From an uncultured Ruthenibacterium sp. (GTDB lineage Bacteria; Bacillota; Clostridia; Oscillospirales; Ruminococcaceae), in the NCBI GenBank assembly GCA_910587145.1, contig CAJUMH010000008.1, positions 1 to 64,000 of the forward strand: a stretch of DNA of 64,000 nucleotides, read 5' to 3'. This document shows, piece after piece, positions 34,335-44,903 of this stretch; position 1 is the first letter of the stretch, and each line of letters starts with the position of its first letter. The notes below the pieces were generated by a model. It made no database searches and was not told the origin of the DNA. It saw nothing but the letters and a program-made list of their open reading frames with translations. Both the position numbers and the translations under genes were made by a program.

Positions 34335-35126
34335 TCAAAACTCGATCACCGGCGAAACCTCATGGCGGCGCGCCGCCTGCACCATGCAGCCCTCGCCCGG
34401 CACAAGCCCCGCCCGCAGCAGCGCCACGCGCACGCTTTCCAGCGCGAGCTCCGGGGTGTTGTTCTCCTGACTGATATGGCACAGCATAAATTTTTTGCAG
34501 CCGTTTATCATCAGCCGCACCAGTGTCTGCGCGCTTTCGTCGTTGCTCAAATGGCCGCGGCGCGACGCAATGCGCTGCTTGAGCATGCGCGGATACGGCC
34601 CCAGCAGCAGCATCTGTTCGTCGTAGTTCGCCTCCAGCGCGACAACATCCGAAAGCAGCAGATTTGCCAGCACCTCGTCGCTGACAAAGCCCAGGTCGGT
34701 GGCGATGCTCACCACCTTGCCCGACGGCGTTGTAATGCGGTATCCCCGGCACGCGACGGAATCGTGGCTTGTTTCAAAGCTCTGCACCTGAAAGCCGCCC
34801 ACCGCCTCGGTGCGCCCGTCAATATCGACAAGGCGCGTATGTTCGGGGATCAGACGGTGCTCCGCAAGATATTGCAGCGTAGCGGCGCTGCCGTACAGCG
34901 GGATGGGGTGATGCTTCAAAAAAATGGCCAGCCCGCCGATGTGATCAGAGTGCTCGTGTGTAATGAGAATGCCGTCCAGCGATTGCGGCGTAAGGCCCAG
35001 CTCCTTCAGCGCGTTCTGCGTTAGCCGGCAGCTCTTGCCCATATCCACCAGCAGGCAGCGTCCGCTTTCCTCCACCACCGCGCAGTTGCCGGACGAGCCG
35101 GAATACAGGGTTGTAAAGCGCGCCAT
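34335..35126 (-). CDS. Metallo-beta-lactamase-fold hydrolase (WalJ/YycJ type)
   Basis: The 263-residue protein has the MBL metal motif THEHSDHIGGL near 55-63, an N-terminal TLYSGSSGNCAVVE typical of YycJ/WalJ, and ATDLGF plus SNDESAQTL further on. WalJ proteins are linked to cell-wall stress and DNA-repair functions; the substrate is probably nucleic acid. ATG35126 follows GAGGGGGA; ATG35132 lies too close to that signal. No walRK genes are adjacent. Confidence 0.88.
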   Translation of the reverse strand: MARFTTLYSGSSGNCAVVEESGRCLLVDMGKSCRLTQNALKELGLTPQSLDGILITHEHSDHIGGLAIFLKHHPIPLYGSAATLQYLAEHRLIPEHTRLVDIDGRTEAVGGFQVQSFETSHDSVACRGYRITTPSGKVVSIATDLGFVSDEVLANLLLSDVVALEANYDEQMLLLGPYPRMLKQRIASRRGHLSNDESAQTLVRLMINGCKKFMLCHISQENNTPELALESVRVALLRAGLVPGEGCMVQAARRHEVSPVIEF

Positions 35127-35367
35127 ATCCATTCCCCCTCTTTCTTCGAAAATGCCGGCGTCGGCACGGGCTGTTCCGGCTGTTCCCAGCTACTCTTGGC
35201 CGCTCCCGCTTACTCCCGGCTGTTCCGGCCGCTCCTGGCCGCCCACGGCTATTCCCGGCTGCGCCGCACATGTTTGCGGCCGCGCTCGGCTTTTTGGGGA
35301 GCAAAACAGATTTTTACAAAGCAAGAGGGGGCTTTTTGCCCCCTCTCCGGCTCTTGTAGCCTCAATT

Positions 35368-36654
35368 TTACAGCGCCGCCTGCCGCAGCAAGGCCGTGGG
35401 CTTTTCCACGCGCCGGATATCCGCTCCAAGGCCGCGCAGCTTTTCCACAATGTCCTCGTAGCCGCGCTCGATGTGGCTGATCTCATCCACCTCGGAAACG
35501 CCGTCCGCCGCCAGAGCCGCCACCACAAGTGCGGCGCCGGCACGCAGGTCGGATGCGCGCATCGGCGCGGGCAGCAGCTCCTGCACGCCCTCGATCACCG
35601 CAACACGCCCGTCCACCTGAATGTTCGCGCCCATACGCGTCAGCTCGTCCACATAGCGGAAGCGGTTTTCCCAAATGCCCTCCGTAATGATGGAGGTGCC
35701 CTTCGCAAGGCTCAGCAGCACCGTCATCAGCGGCTGCATATCCGTGGGGAAGCCCGGATGCGGCATCGTCTTAATGTTCAGCGGCTCTAAATCGCCCGTG
35801 CGGTAAATGCGCACGGAATCATCAAATTCCTCCACCGTGGCGCCCGCTTTCTCCAGCTTGGTGGTAATGGGCTCCAGATGCTTTGGGATGACATTTTTGA
35901 TCAGCACATTGCCGCCCGTGATGGTGGCGGCCACCATATAGCTGCCCGCCTCGATCTGATCGGGAATGATGGAATAGGTGCAGCCGTGCATGCACTCCAC
36001 GCCGCGGATCTTGATAACGTCCGTTCCCGCGCCGCGCACATCCGCGCCCATCATATTCAGGAAATTCGCCACATCCACAATGTGCGGTTCCTTGGCCACA
36101 TTTTCCAGCACCGTCAGCCCCTCGGCCATCACGGCCGCCAGCATGGCATTGATGGTCGCGCCGACAGAAACCGTATCAAAAAACACATCCTCACCGCGCA
36201 GGCGCTGCGCCTCTACACCGATCATACCGTATTCTACCGAGTCCCTTGCGCCCAGCGACGCGAATGCCTTTAAATGCTGGTCGATGGGGCGCGGGCCAAG
36301 ATCGCACCCGCCGGGCATTGCGACAGTGGCCTTGCCAAAACGGCCGAGCAGCGCGCCCAAAAAGTAATACGACGCGCGCATCTGCCGCGAAAGCTCGTTC
36401 GGCACAGTGGTGCAGGTGATGCGCGAGGTATCAATCTGCAGCGTGTGCTTGTTGATAAAGCGCACCTGTGCACCCATCGCGCTGAGAATATCCACCGAGG
36501 CGCTGACGTCGCTGATGTTCGGCAAATTTTCGATCACACAAATTCCGCCCGCCAAAATCGTCGCCGGCAAAATTGCCACTGCGGCGTTCTTCGCGCCGCT
36601 GATCTCGATTTCTCCCATCAGCGGCTTGCCGCCGTGAATCACAAATTTTTCCAA
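35368..36654 (-). CDS. murA: UDP-N-acetylglucosamine 1-carboxyvinyltransferase MurA
   Basis: The 428-residue enzyme transfers enolpyruvate to UDP-GlcNAc, the first committed step of peptidoglycan synthesis. ISGAKNAA at the N-terminus, the active-site loop MPGGCDLGPRPIDQHL with Cys117, and GFPTDMQP near 305 are all present; Cys117 predicts fosfomycin sensitivity. The long leader (about 300 nt) from the promoter at 36962-36990 contains no gene. Neighbours also serve the cell wall (M23 peptidase upstream). Confidence 0.96.
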   Translation of the reverse strand: MEKFVIHGGKPLMGEIEISGAKNAAVAILPATILAGGICVIENLPNISDVSASVDILSAMGAQVRFINKHTLQIDTSRITCTTVPNELSRQMRASYYFLGALLGRFGKATVAMPGGCDLGPRPIDQHLKAFASLGARDSVEYGMIGVEAQRLRGEDVFFDTVSVGATINAMLAAVMAEGLTVLENVAKEPHIVDVANFLNMMGADVRGAGTDVIKIRGVECMHGCTYSIIPDQIEAGSYMVAATITGGNVLIKNVIPKHLEPITTKLEKAGATVEEFDDSVRIYRTGDLEPLNIKTMPHPGFPTDMQPLMTVLLSLAKGTSIITEGIWENRFRYVDELTRMGANIQVDGRVAVIEGVQELLPAPMRASDLRAGAALVVAALAADGVSEVDEISHIERGYEDIVEKLRGLGADIRRVEKPTALLRQAAL

Positions 36655-36961
36655 ATGATGTGCACGCTCCCCTTAAACCTCTGTTTTGCCGCCCGCTGCC
36701 CGAAACGCTTTCCGCGGCGGCAAACGAAAAAAACGGATGATGCTTTTTTATTCCAACAGGAAAGGCCCGGCCGGCATTCATCCGGCCCGGTGCGGCATCG
36801 ACCTTTTTCGACCGCCGCCGCAGCACCGCAGCATCTTATTTTCCGCAATACCGCTGCAACTTCCCTCTCGTGATTGTATCCCAAAAAACCGGATCCATAC
36901 GACTCTGGCAGAAACTGGCAAAAAAAATGCATAAGCCGCCTGCTTTTTACACGCATAGAAT

Positions 36962-36990
36962 ATGATAGCATGTTTTGCGGGTTTTGGCAA
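36962..36990 (-). promoter_or_regulatory. Promoter of murA
   Basis: On the minus strand TTGCCA (36990-36985), a 17-nt spacer and TATCAT (36967-36962) form a good sigma-A promoter. The 300-nt untranslated leader down to the murA start at 36654 is unusually long; I see GC-rich stems in it but no known riboswitch. The rest of the 442-bp gap holds nothing else recognisable. Confidence 0.55.
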
Positions 36991-37096
36991 GACGCGGACG
37001 GGGATTGCAGGGCATTTTGTCATCAAAATTTCATAATTTTTTCATAATTTCCGTCAAGCACTGCAAGCTCCCCCGGCCGCACAAAATGCGCGCGGC

Positions 37097-38725
37097 CTAT
37101 GAATCGTCCGGCATTACATATTGGCGCGTATCCGTCCACTGGCCGTCCACCTGGATCTCGAAATGGCAATGATTCCCTGTCGAGCGGCCTGTGGAGCCAA
37201 TGCGCGCGATGGGCTGGCCCTTTACAACATATTCGCCCGCCTCCACCAGCAGCTCCGAACAATGACCATAGAGCGTGGCGAAGCCGTTTCCGTGGTCGAT
37301 CTTCACAAAGATACCGTAGGACCAAAACGCCGTGCCCTTGCCGTCGGTGGCTACCTCGACAACGCCGTTATCGGCCGCAACAATGGTAGTACCGTAATCC
37401 GCCGTAATATCCGCGCCGCGGTGATAGCTGGAGGCCCACCGGCTGATGCCGTTGTAATGCGGCACCGGCCAGATAAAGGTTCCCGTAGCCGGGTCGCCGG
37501 CCTGTCCGCCGTAAGGGTTGTAGGTGCCATGCCGGGTGATCTGCGGCACCGCCAGTGCAAGAACCACCGGCTCCCGCGTCTGAATGCGCTGCACCTCCTG
37601 CCCGTCGATATATACGACATCTTCGTTCAGCTCCTCCAGGCCGGGCACAGCCTGCTGGTCAATCACATCCATGCCCCATTCTAGCGTGGGATCGTTGATC
37701 ACCTGCGCTTCGGCGTGAGTTTCCACGGTGCGCGTTACATTCTGAACCGCCTGCACGCCCAACATATCCCACCCCCCAAGCTCCGAACCATCGGAACGCG
37801 CTACCGGCGTCTCCCCGTGCAGCCGCGCCAGCAGCTCTTCGAGGCTGATGAGCGTATTGGTAAAATACAGGCCGTTCTGCAGCTCGATTTGCTGCTGGAA
37901 CTCTACACGCCAGCTTTCGTCTCCCTGATGCTCTTCCAAAAGCGGTGCGCGCAGCGCCTCCAGCGCGCGGGACAGCTCGAGAGAATCGTCCGTAATGCCG
38001 ATGAGCTCCGAATTGACATAGACGCCCGTTGCCCTGCGGAAATCGCTGGCGGAGGTTTGGATAACGCGGTCTGTCAGCTGCGAGGGCGAATAAAGCGCGG
38101 CGCTGTCCACCATTGTCAGCGTATATTCCGGCCGCTCCATCCAATCCTCGCCCGTGCCCGCGCCCCGAATGCGGTGCAGGATATCCGCGTGCGCGGCATC
38201 GTAAACGCTTTCGTCCGCAATAAAGCCGACAAATTCCCCCTTAAACTCTACCCGCAGCGCAAAGGTGGAATTCAGCATGATATGCACGGTGACGGCCAGC
38301 ACCGCAAGCGCGGCAAGCGGCAGCAGATAGGCAAGCCCGCTCATCACCAAATGGCGGTTGCGCAGCACGCCGCGCAGAACATACAAAAGGCCCGTGCCCG
38401 CGGCCGAGCCGCCGGCCTCCCGCTCCTGCTGCGCGATCGCGCGGGCGTTGCGCAGCCCCACGCGCAGCGCCCTCCAGGGCGCGCTCAGATCTTCCCAAAT
38501 GGCGGCGAAAAAGCTTTTCAGAACGCTGAAAAGCAGCAGCAGCAGCCATCGCACACCGGAAACGAGCCATCGCACGCTGCCGGCGAAGACCCGAAAGAGA
38601 TTTAAAACAAAATATTCCGTCTGCTGGCCGACACGGTAAAGCATCCAGCCCAAAGGGTGCGCCAGCATCCGAAAAAAAGAACGTTTCTTTTTTCCCGCGC
38701 CTGTGCGCGGCGTCGTGTACTCCAC
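37097..38725 (-). CDS. Membrane-anchored M23 peptidoglycan endopeptidase with G5 domain
   Basis: The 542-residue protein has a cytoplasmic basic start, hydrophobic segments near residues 45-75 and 135-155, an extracellular stretch of about 190 residues, a G5-like domain (EAQVINDPTLEWG to VQRIQTREPV) and a C-terminal LytM/M23 domain with HRGADI and GNHCHFEIQ metal ligands. It should cleave peptidoglycan cross-bridges. The start is GTG38725, preceded by AAAGGAGGGGGCGC; no ATG is available nearby. The promoter lies about 110 nt upstream. Confidence 0.9.
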   Translation of the reverse strand: MEYTTPRTGAGKKKRSFFRMLAHPLGWMLYRVGQQTEYFVLNLFRVFAGSVRWLVSGVRWLLLLLFSVLKSFFAAIWEDLSAPWRALRVGLRNARAIAQQEREAGGSAAGTGLLYVLRGVLRNRHLVMSGLAYLLPLAALAVLAVTVHIMLNSTFALRVEFKGEFVGFIADESVYDAAHADILHRIRGAGTGEDWMERPEYTLTMVDSAALYSPSQLTDRVIQTSASDFRRATGVYVNSELIGITDDSLELSRALEALRAPLLEEHQGDESWRVEFQQQIELQNGLYFTNTLISLEELLARLHGETPVARSDGSELGGWDMLGVQAVQNVTRTVETHAEAQVINDPTLEWGMDVIDQQAVPGLEELNEDVVYIDGQEVQRIQTREPVVLALAVPQITRHGTYNPYGGQAGDPATGTFIWPVPHYNGISRWASSYHRGADITADYGTTIVAADNGVVEVATDGKGTAFWSYGIFVKIDHGNGFATLYGHCSELLVEAGEYVVKGQPIARIGSTGRSTGNHCHFEIQVDGQWTDTRQYVMPDDS

Positions 38726-38835
38726 GCGCCCCCTCCTTTTTTGAATTGCTTTTCCTGTGCGCAGAATCCGTTCGACCCTTTTCGACCGCCCGGCAGACAA
38801 AAGAAACAGGCATCCGCCCGGCATACCTGATATCT

Positions 38836-38863
38836 ATTATACACATAATTTCACCGAATGCAA
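38836..38863 (-). promoter_or_regulatory. Promoter of the M23 peptidase gene
   Basis: On the minus strand TTGCAT (38863-38858), a 16-nt spacer ending TGTG and TATAAT (38841-38836) form a consensus -10 with a fair -35. Confidence 0.55.
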
Positions 38864-38980
38864 ATCTTTTCCGCACGCGGGGGTGCGTGTTCGGCGCGGG
38901 CGGCACACAAAAAACGTTCTCCGCCGGCAAAGATCCCTGCAGCGCCGGCCGCCAAAGCGTTTGCCGCTTTGGCGCTTTGT

Positions 38981-39865
38981 TCAAACAATGCCGTTTTCGA
39001 TTTTGCATGCGGCAAGAAGCGCACGGATATCCTCGGGAAACGCCGCCTGAAACGCGAGCCGCGCGCCGCCCTCCGGCGGCAAAAACGAAAGTGCGCCGCA
39101 GTGCAGCGCAGGGCGGGCGATCTTTGCCGTACTGCCGCCGTACAGGTCGTCCCCTGCCAGCGGATGGCCGACAGACGCAAAATGCACGCGGATCTGGTGC
39201 GTGCGCCCCGTAACGGGAACCACGCGCAGCAGCGTGTATCCCCCGCCGCGCGCTAGTACCGTATACTCGGTGCGGCTCTGCCTGCCCTGCCCGCACACGC
39301 AGCGCTGAATGAGCGAGCCGTGCGCCAGCGCGATGGGGGTATCGATCACGCCGCTGTCTGCGGCAAGCCCGCCCTCGGCCACAGCGTAGTATTCCTTCTG
39401 TGCCGAGGCGGCCAAAAGCGGCGCGGCGTAGGCGTTCATCGCGCACAGCACCAGGCCGGAAGTGCCCTTATCCAGCCGGTTCACCGGGCGAAATACGGTA
39501 TCCGCGCCGCGCGCGGCCATCCTGCCGCGAAACGCGTTGGCAAGCGTACCCTGCGTATAGCCGCGTGTAGGGTGCACCGTCTGCCCGGCAGGCTTGTTCA
39601 GCACCATGGCGTGCGCATCCTCATATACGATCTCCAGCGGCAGCTCCTGCGCCAGCACGTCCGTCGGCGGCTCGGGCGGCAGCGTAAACAAAATGCGCTG
39701 CCCCGCATAAAGGCGCGCATCAGTATGCACCGGGGCGCCGTTGCAAAAAAATCCCCCCGCCCTTTTAACGGCGCGCGCCAGCGCGGAAGAAACGCCCCTG
39801 CGGCGCAAAAAATCACGCAGCAGCATATCCGCTTCCTCCGGGCGCACCTCCCATTGCAGTGTCAT
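38981..39865 (-). CDS. RluD-family pseudouridine synthase
   Basis: The 294-residue protein has an S4-like N-terminal region (LLRDFLRRRGVSSALARAVKRAGG) and the RluA/RluD catalytic motif NRLDKGTSG with Asp132, followed by GRTHQIRVHFASVGHPLAGDDLYGG. It converts uridines in rRNA or tRNA to pseudouridine; which site is not deducible. ATG39865 (MTLQWEV) follows GGGAGG at 10 nt; the frame is open far upstream but without similarity. Confidence 0.93.
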   Translation of the reverse strand: MTLQWEVRPEEADMLLRDFLRRRGVSSALARAVKRAGGFFCNGAPVHTDARLYAGQRILFTLPPEPPTDVLAQELPLEIVYEDAHAMVLNKPAGQTVHPTRGYTQGTLANAFRGRMAARGADTVFRPVNRLDKGTSGLVLCAMNAYAAPLLAASAQKEYYAVAEGGLAADSGVIDTPIALAHGSLIQRCVCGQGRQSRTEYTVLARGGGYTLLRVVPVTGRTHQIRVHFASVGHPLAGDDLYGGSTAKIARPALHCGALSFLPPEGGARLAFQAAFPEDIRALLAACKIENGIV

Positions 39866-40031
39866 AATGCTGCTGCCTCCCATGGAACTTTCTTTTGGCC
39901 GGAACGTACCGAACACCTGGATCCCTGCCGTTTTTCCCGCAGCGCACACAGGCGCTCGCGCTCGGCTGGCGTTTTTGCGTATCGGCACAGGCGCTTGCCC
40001 ATTCGGCATTCCCGCGCATTTATGCAGGCGC

Positions 40032-40763
40032 TCAGTCCACCCGCTCGCCGGGGTTGCCGTAGCATTCGCAGAATCTTGCGGCGAACGAGGGCGGCTCTTT
40101 GCGGCAGTAGAGGTGCGCGGTATCGCCAAAGCTGTTCACCCGAAAAGCGGCAACGCCTTTTCTGCGTTCCTCTGTAACAACTGTAGTAACAGAGGACGGC
40201 GCGGCGCAGGCGCCGTGCCACAGCACCATGGGGGAAACTCCCATCAAATGGCTGAGCAGCACGCATTCCACGCCAAAATGGCAAAAGAATACCAACGTAT
40301 CGTTGTTGGCACACACCGCCTGATAGCATGCGCCGCTGCGCCTGTACCCGTGCTTTTTTAGAAGAGCGTCAAAATTTTCAACCACCCAATCGTACTCTTC
40401 CTTCACATGGGCCTGCTGCAGCACCTCCGGCTGCCACCACTGCTCGGGCTGGAAAAAGCGCGGCTCCTGCGTCCAATCCTGCGGCAGCCAATCCCATGTA
40501 ACCATCTTGCGCACCGGCACATCCGGCCGTTGAATAGGAACGGCGAATTCCCGCAGCCAAGGGCATTCCACGGCGGTGCGGCCCATTTTTTCCAACGTGC
40601 AGGATGCGGTGTCCTTCGCTCTTCCCAGCGGAGAGACATAAAAATCCCGCACCTGCAGGTCCGCGATGCGCTCCGATAAGTATCGGGCTTCTCTCCAGCC
40701 CTTTTCCGTCAGCGAATCCCGCTCGTAGTCCGGCTCGGCATGCCGCACAATCAAAAGCTTCAA
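40032..40763 (-). CDS. Histidine phosphatase family protein (phosphoglycerate mutase-like)
   Basis: The 243-residue protein has the phosphohistidine motif IVRHAEPD at the N-terminus and the second catalytic His in FFCHFGVE near 190. Members are broad phosphatases acting on sugar phosphates or cofactors. The start appears to be TTG40763 (an ATG lies out of frame 9 nt before), with AAGGAACG upstream. Directly upstream lies the 16-bp tandem repeat array; a 105-codon frame crossing the array ends 3 nt before this start, which may be coincidence. Confidence 0.85.
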   Translation of the reverse strand: MKLLIVRHAEPDYERDSLTEKGWREARYLSERIADLQVRDFYVSPLGRAKDTASCTLEKMGRTAVECPWLREFAVPIQRPDVPVRKMVTWDWLPQDWTQEPRFFQPEQWWQPEVLQQAHVKEEYDWVVENFDALLKKHGYRRSGACYQAVCANNDTLVFFCHFGVECVLLSHLMGVSPMVLWHGACAAPSSVTTVVTEERRKGVAAFRVNSFGDTAHLYCRKEPPSFAARFCECYGNPGERVD

Positions 40764-40822
40764 CTGTCATCGTTCCTTTCTGTTCTCTGTCTTGTCTGTT
40801 TCCTGTTTTATCCGTTTTTCCT

Positions 40823-41046
40823 GCTTCGTCTGTTCCCCGCTTTGCGCGCTCCCTGCTTTGCGCGCTCCCCGCTTTGCGCGCTCCCTGCTTTGCGCGTTTC
40901 CCGCTTTGCGCGCTCCCTGCTTTGCGCGTTTCCCGCTTTGCGCGCTCCCTGCTTTGCGCGCTCCCTGCTTTGCGCGCTCCCTGCTTTGCGCGTTTCCCGC
41001 TTTGCGCGTTTCCCGCTTTGCGCGTTTCCCGCTTCGGCTGTTCGGT
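40823..41046. repeat. Tandem array of fourteen 16-bp units
   Basis: Units start every 16 bp from 40823. The twelve inner units are GCTTTGCGCGCTCCCT (7, one ending in C) or GCTTTGCGCGTTTCCC (5), in the order A A A B A B A A A B B B, and the two edge units are diverged and begin GCTTCG. Because 16 is not a multiple of 3, every frame across the array stays open on the minus strand and gives a low-complexity Arg/Lys/Ala/Gln peptide with a 16-residue period. There are no spacers, so this is a minisatellite and not a CRISPR array. It lies between gdhA and the histidine phosphatase gene. Confidence 0.95.
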
Positions 41047-41213
41047 TTTTTGCCTGCCATAACAGCATACCGCGCGCGGCGCAATTTTGCAAGCGGAGAA
41101 TACGGGCAGCGTTCTCAATGGGGATGCCATATCGCCTGTGCGGCAGCAGCGCGAAGGATCCCATTGCAGCCGAACAGGTCCCGCGGGGAGGTGCAGCTTT
41201 CTTCCAAAGAGAA

Positions 41214-41243
41214 GGGAGCGCCCGGCCATTTCCGGACGCTCCC
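41214..41243 (-). terminator. Stem-loop after gdhA
   Basis: GGGAGCG (41214-41220) and a CCGG stem pair with CCGG and CGCTCCC (41237-41243). The minus strand then reads TTCTCTTTGG, so termination is plausible but the T-run is weak. Confidence 0.6.
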
Positions 41244-41274
41244 GCTTCGGTTCTTTTCAATCGGGCAAATCAGA

Positions 41275-42690
<1,416 letters not shown>

Positions 42691-42695
42691 TTATA

Positions 42696-43128
42696 CTACC
42701 ATTTAATGGCATTTTTCAAGTGTCCGCCTGCAATAATCAGAGTGTTGGGGCATATCACGGCAATTTTTGTCGGATGCGCTAAAATTCGTGCCGCGCGACG
42801 TTTTCTTTTATTGATTTTTTCGCTGTCTGTATTCCAGATACGGACAGCGTCTTCCAGATAATCCTCTTCTCCGGAAGCGTCCTCGTCTTTTTCCAGATGG
42901 GAAAGCGCGATATGAACTGCTCCGTACAGATTTTCCATATCCATCATCTCGGAGCATACAGGCTTTGGAGCATCGGGAACGAGGTCTGCGAGCGCCTTTT
43001 TTCACAGATCGCCCGCATCGGAAAAGACGCACCACGTTACACAGCGGCAGCCCCGCCTGGCATACAGCTGCCTGCACCACACGGCCCATTGCGGCGATGC
43101 TTGCGGCAAAACAGGTCTCATCCGGCAT
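42696..43128 (-). pseudogene. Hypothetical protein gene interrupted by a frameshift at an A6 run
   Basis: Two minus-strand frames join into one sensible protein. The first reads MPDETCFAASIAAMGRVVQ... RCGRSVKK from ATG43128; the second reads KALADLVPDAPKPVCSEMM... to the stop at 42696. The switch happens at six T residues on the plus strand (42997-43002, A6 on the coding strand); with five A the codons are GTG-AAA-AAG-GCG and the frame continues, giving about 143 residues. The protein has an acidic helical middle (HLEKDEDASGEEDYLEDAV), a basic patch KRKRR and no family that I recognise. An indel in a homopolymer suggests either mutation or a sequencing error. Only the downstream part is certain to be open. 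Confidence 0.4.
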
Positions 43129-43204
43129 GATCGCCGCGCGTCCCGGCCGCCTCCCCCTTTGTGTGCCCATACGCAAACCATCCGTGCGCATCCGAGGATT
43201 TTTC

Positions 43205-43234
43205 TTGCCAAAAACCGGTAAAGCATGATATAAT
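43205..43234 (+). promoter_or_regulatory. Promoter of the RNase P RNA gene
   Basis: TTGCCA (43205-43210), an 18-nt spacer and an extended -10 TGATATAAT (TATAAT at 43229-43234) stand directly before the RNA, predicting a start near 43241. Confidence 0.75.
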
Positions 43235-43240
43235 AAAAGC

Positions 43241-43590
43241 GCACAGACGAGCAAAACATACGGCGGCGGGGCGCTTTGGCGCCCTGAGGAAAGTCCGGGC
43301 TCCACAAGGGAATGGTAACTGCTAACGGCAGCCGGGGGTGACCCCAGGGATAGTGCAACAGAAATAGACTACCCGTGCACCGCACGGGAAAAGGTGGAAA
43401 GGTGCGGTAAGAGCGCACCAGCGCGCTTGGTAACTTGCGCGGCTCTGTAAACCCTACCAGGAGCAACGCCCATAGGGAAGCAATGCGTGCCCTGCGCGCT
43501 TCCGGAGGCGGCTGGAGCTGCATGGCGACATGCAGTCGAGATAGATCGTCGTTTAATACAGAACCCGGCTTACGGTTTGGTCGTTTGGGC
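43241..43590 (+). ncRNA. rnpB: RNase P RNA, bacterial type A
   Basis: This is the catalytic RNA that trims the 5-prime ends of tRNA precursors. Conserved core pieces are readable in order: GAGGAAAGTCCGGGCTCC at 43285-43302, ACAGAAATAGACTACC near 43360, GGTAAGAGCGCACC near 43405, GTAAACCCTACCAGGAGCAA near 43448 and ACAGAACCCGGCTTA at 43558-43572. The first bases (ACGAGCAAAAC) can pair with GTTTGGTCGT at 43575-43584 as helix P1. A promoter and a terminator frame it. The exact ends are estimates within about 5 nt. Confidence 0.96.
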
Positions 43591-43635
43591 AAAACGCGGC
43601 GGAGCGCCCTTTTGGGTGCTCCGCCGTGTTTTTAC
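43591..43635. terminator. Terminator of rnpB
   Basis: CGCGGCGGAGCGCCC pairs with GGGTGCTCCGCCGTG around TTTT, followed by TTTTT on the plus strand; an A-run on the left also lets it serve the convergent amidase gene. Confidence 0.92.
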
Positions 43636-43664
43636 ATTTGAACGCTGGCCCCGGCACGCGCTCT

Positions 43665-44777
43665 TTACGCTGCCAGCGGCTCGGTGCCAAAATATGCGCA
43701 GATTGCCTCGTAATAAAGCCGCGCGGCGCGGCGGCAGCCGTCGTCGTCGCCCCAGCTGTCCACATCGGCCGGGCTCGTTACAAAGCACTGTTCTGCCAGC
43801 ACGGCGGGGCAGTTCGTCTTTTCCAGCAGCCCAAACGTCTGCTCGGCGCGAACGGTGCCGTCGCTTTCCTCCACAAATTCTTTTTGGTAGCCGTGCGCGT
43901 CGTCGCCCACATAATAAATATACCGTACACCCGCATTGCCGCGCAGGCGCTGGCCTTCGGCGCCGAACCGGTCGGCGATGAGGTGTGCAAGGCGGAGCGA
44001 TGCATCGTGGTATGTGCGGCCCGGCGGCTGCGGATAGCATTCAAAGCCGTAAGAATTTTCGGAATACGGGTCGGAGTTGCCGTGCACCGAAAGAAGAAGC
44101 GCCGCACGCGCCTGATTGGCTGTTGCCGCGCGCTCGACATTTTCCATAAAGGTATCGTAAGCGTGCGTGCGCACAGGGGTATAGTTTTCGTCCTGCGAAA
44201 GCCAGCTTTCCAGATAGCCGACGGTCGTTTCTGTCATGGTGCTTTCCTCTGCAACGCCCTGTGCGCCCACATCAATGCCGCCGTGGCCCGCATCAATGGC
44301 AACCGTATAGGGCGGCCCCTCCTGCGGAATGGCAGCCGCCGGCACATACGTCGCCGTGTCGTCCTCCCCGGGCGCAAGCAGCATTGCGCACAGCGCTAAG
44401 AGCAAAGCCGCGGCCGACACCGCGCCGGCCAGCAGCGGCCGCTGCCGTCGGCGTTTGCGGCGGCGCCCGGCAGCCCGCGCGGCACGCAGCGAACGCGGCG
44501 CAGGCGAGACCGCATGCGCCGCTGCATACGGCGCGGCGGATCGCAAAAAAGCGGGGGCCCGGCGCGCATGACGCGGGGCGCCCCCCCTTGCTGCGGCACG
44601 CTGTGCGTGCGGCAGCGCTTCTGCTTTGCTTTGCGCAGCATCCTGCCGCGGCATATTTGTCCGGTACGGCACGGCGCTTTGCGGGGCGGCCTGCGGCGCG
44701 CAGCCTCCGCCCGGCACGGCATCCTGCGCGCCGGCACCCGCGTCTGTACCGGGAAATTCAATTATTTTTGTCTGCAC
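43665..44777 (-). CDS. N-acetylmuramoyl-L-alanine amidase (Amidase_3)
   Basis: The 370-residue protein has a Pro/Ala/Arg-rich cytoplasmic start of about 130 residues, one membrane helix (LLAGAVSAAALLLALCAMLLA near 140-160) and a C-terminal zinc amidase domain with IDAGHGGID, an HGN metal motif (LSVHGNSD) and a Glu in VLAEQCFVTS. It cleaves the lactyl-peptide bond of peptidoglycan outside the membrane. The start is GTG44777 after AAAGGGGCGG. The very long basic, low-complexity tail inside the cell is unusual. Confidence 0.88.
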   Translation of the reverse strand: MQTKIIEFPGTDAGAGAQDAVPGGGCAPQAAPQSAVPYRTNMPRQDAAQSKAEALPHAQRAAARGGAPRHARRAPAFLRSAAPYAAAHAVSPAPRSLRAARAAGRRRKRRRQRPLLAGAVSAAALLLALCAMLLAPGEDDTATYVPAAAIPQEGPPYTVAIDAGHGGIDVGAQGVAEESTMTETTVGYLESWLSQDENYTPVRTHAYDTFMENVERAATANQARAALLLSVHGNSDPYSENSYGFECYPQPPGRTYHDASLRLAHLIADRFGAEGQRLRGNAGVRYIYYVGDDAHGYQKEFVEESDGTVRAEQTFGLLEKTNCPAVLAEQCFVTSPADVDSWGDDDGCRRAARLYYEAICAYFGTEPLAA

Positions 44778-44903
44778 TGCGCACCGCCCCTTTCCGGATA
44801 CATTCAGTATACCACCTGTTTGTTTCCAAATTGTATCAGTTTTTTCTTAATTTTCCCTTAATTCTGGTTTTTATGCGAGCTTTCCGTTTTGCAAAATCGC
44901 AAA

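Noticed and set aside
34963..35790. A plus-strand protein in the murA and WalJ-like region
   Set aside because: It is a shadow over two well-supported minus-strand genes, with no start signal.
40823..41046. CRISPR array
   Set aside because: The 16-bp units are directly adjacent with no spacers, and no cas genes are present.
40378..41229. A 283-codon repeat-containing protein gene on the minus strand
   Set aside because: It overlaps the histidine phosphatase out of frame, and openness is explained by the repeat. No start signal or homologous domain was seen.
42990..43010. Programmed -1 ribosomal frameshift at the A6 run
   Set aside because: The tail is in the +1 frame relative to the upstream frame and the A-run is read AAA-AAA, so the usual A-AAA-AAG slip would lead to the wrong frame. 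An indel is the better explanation.
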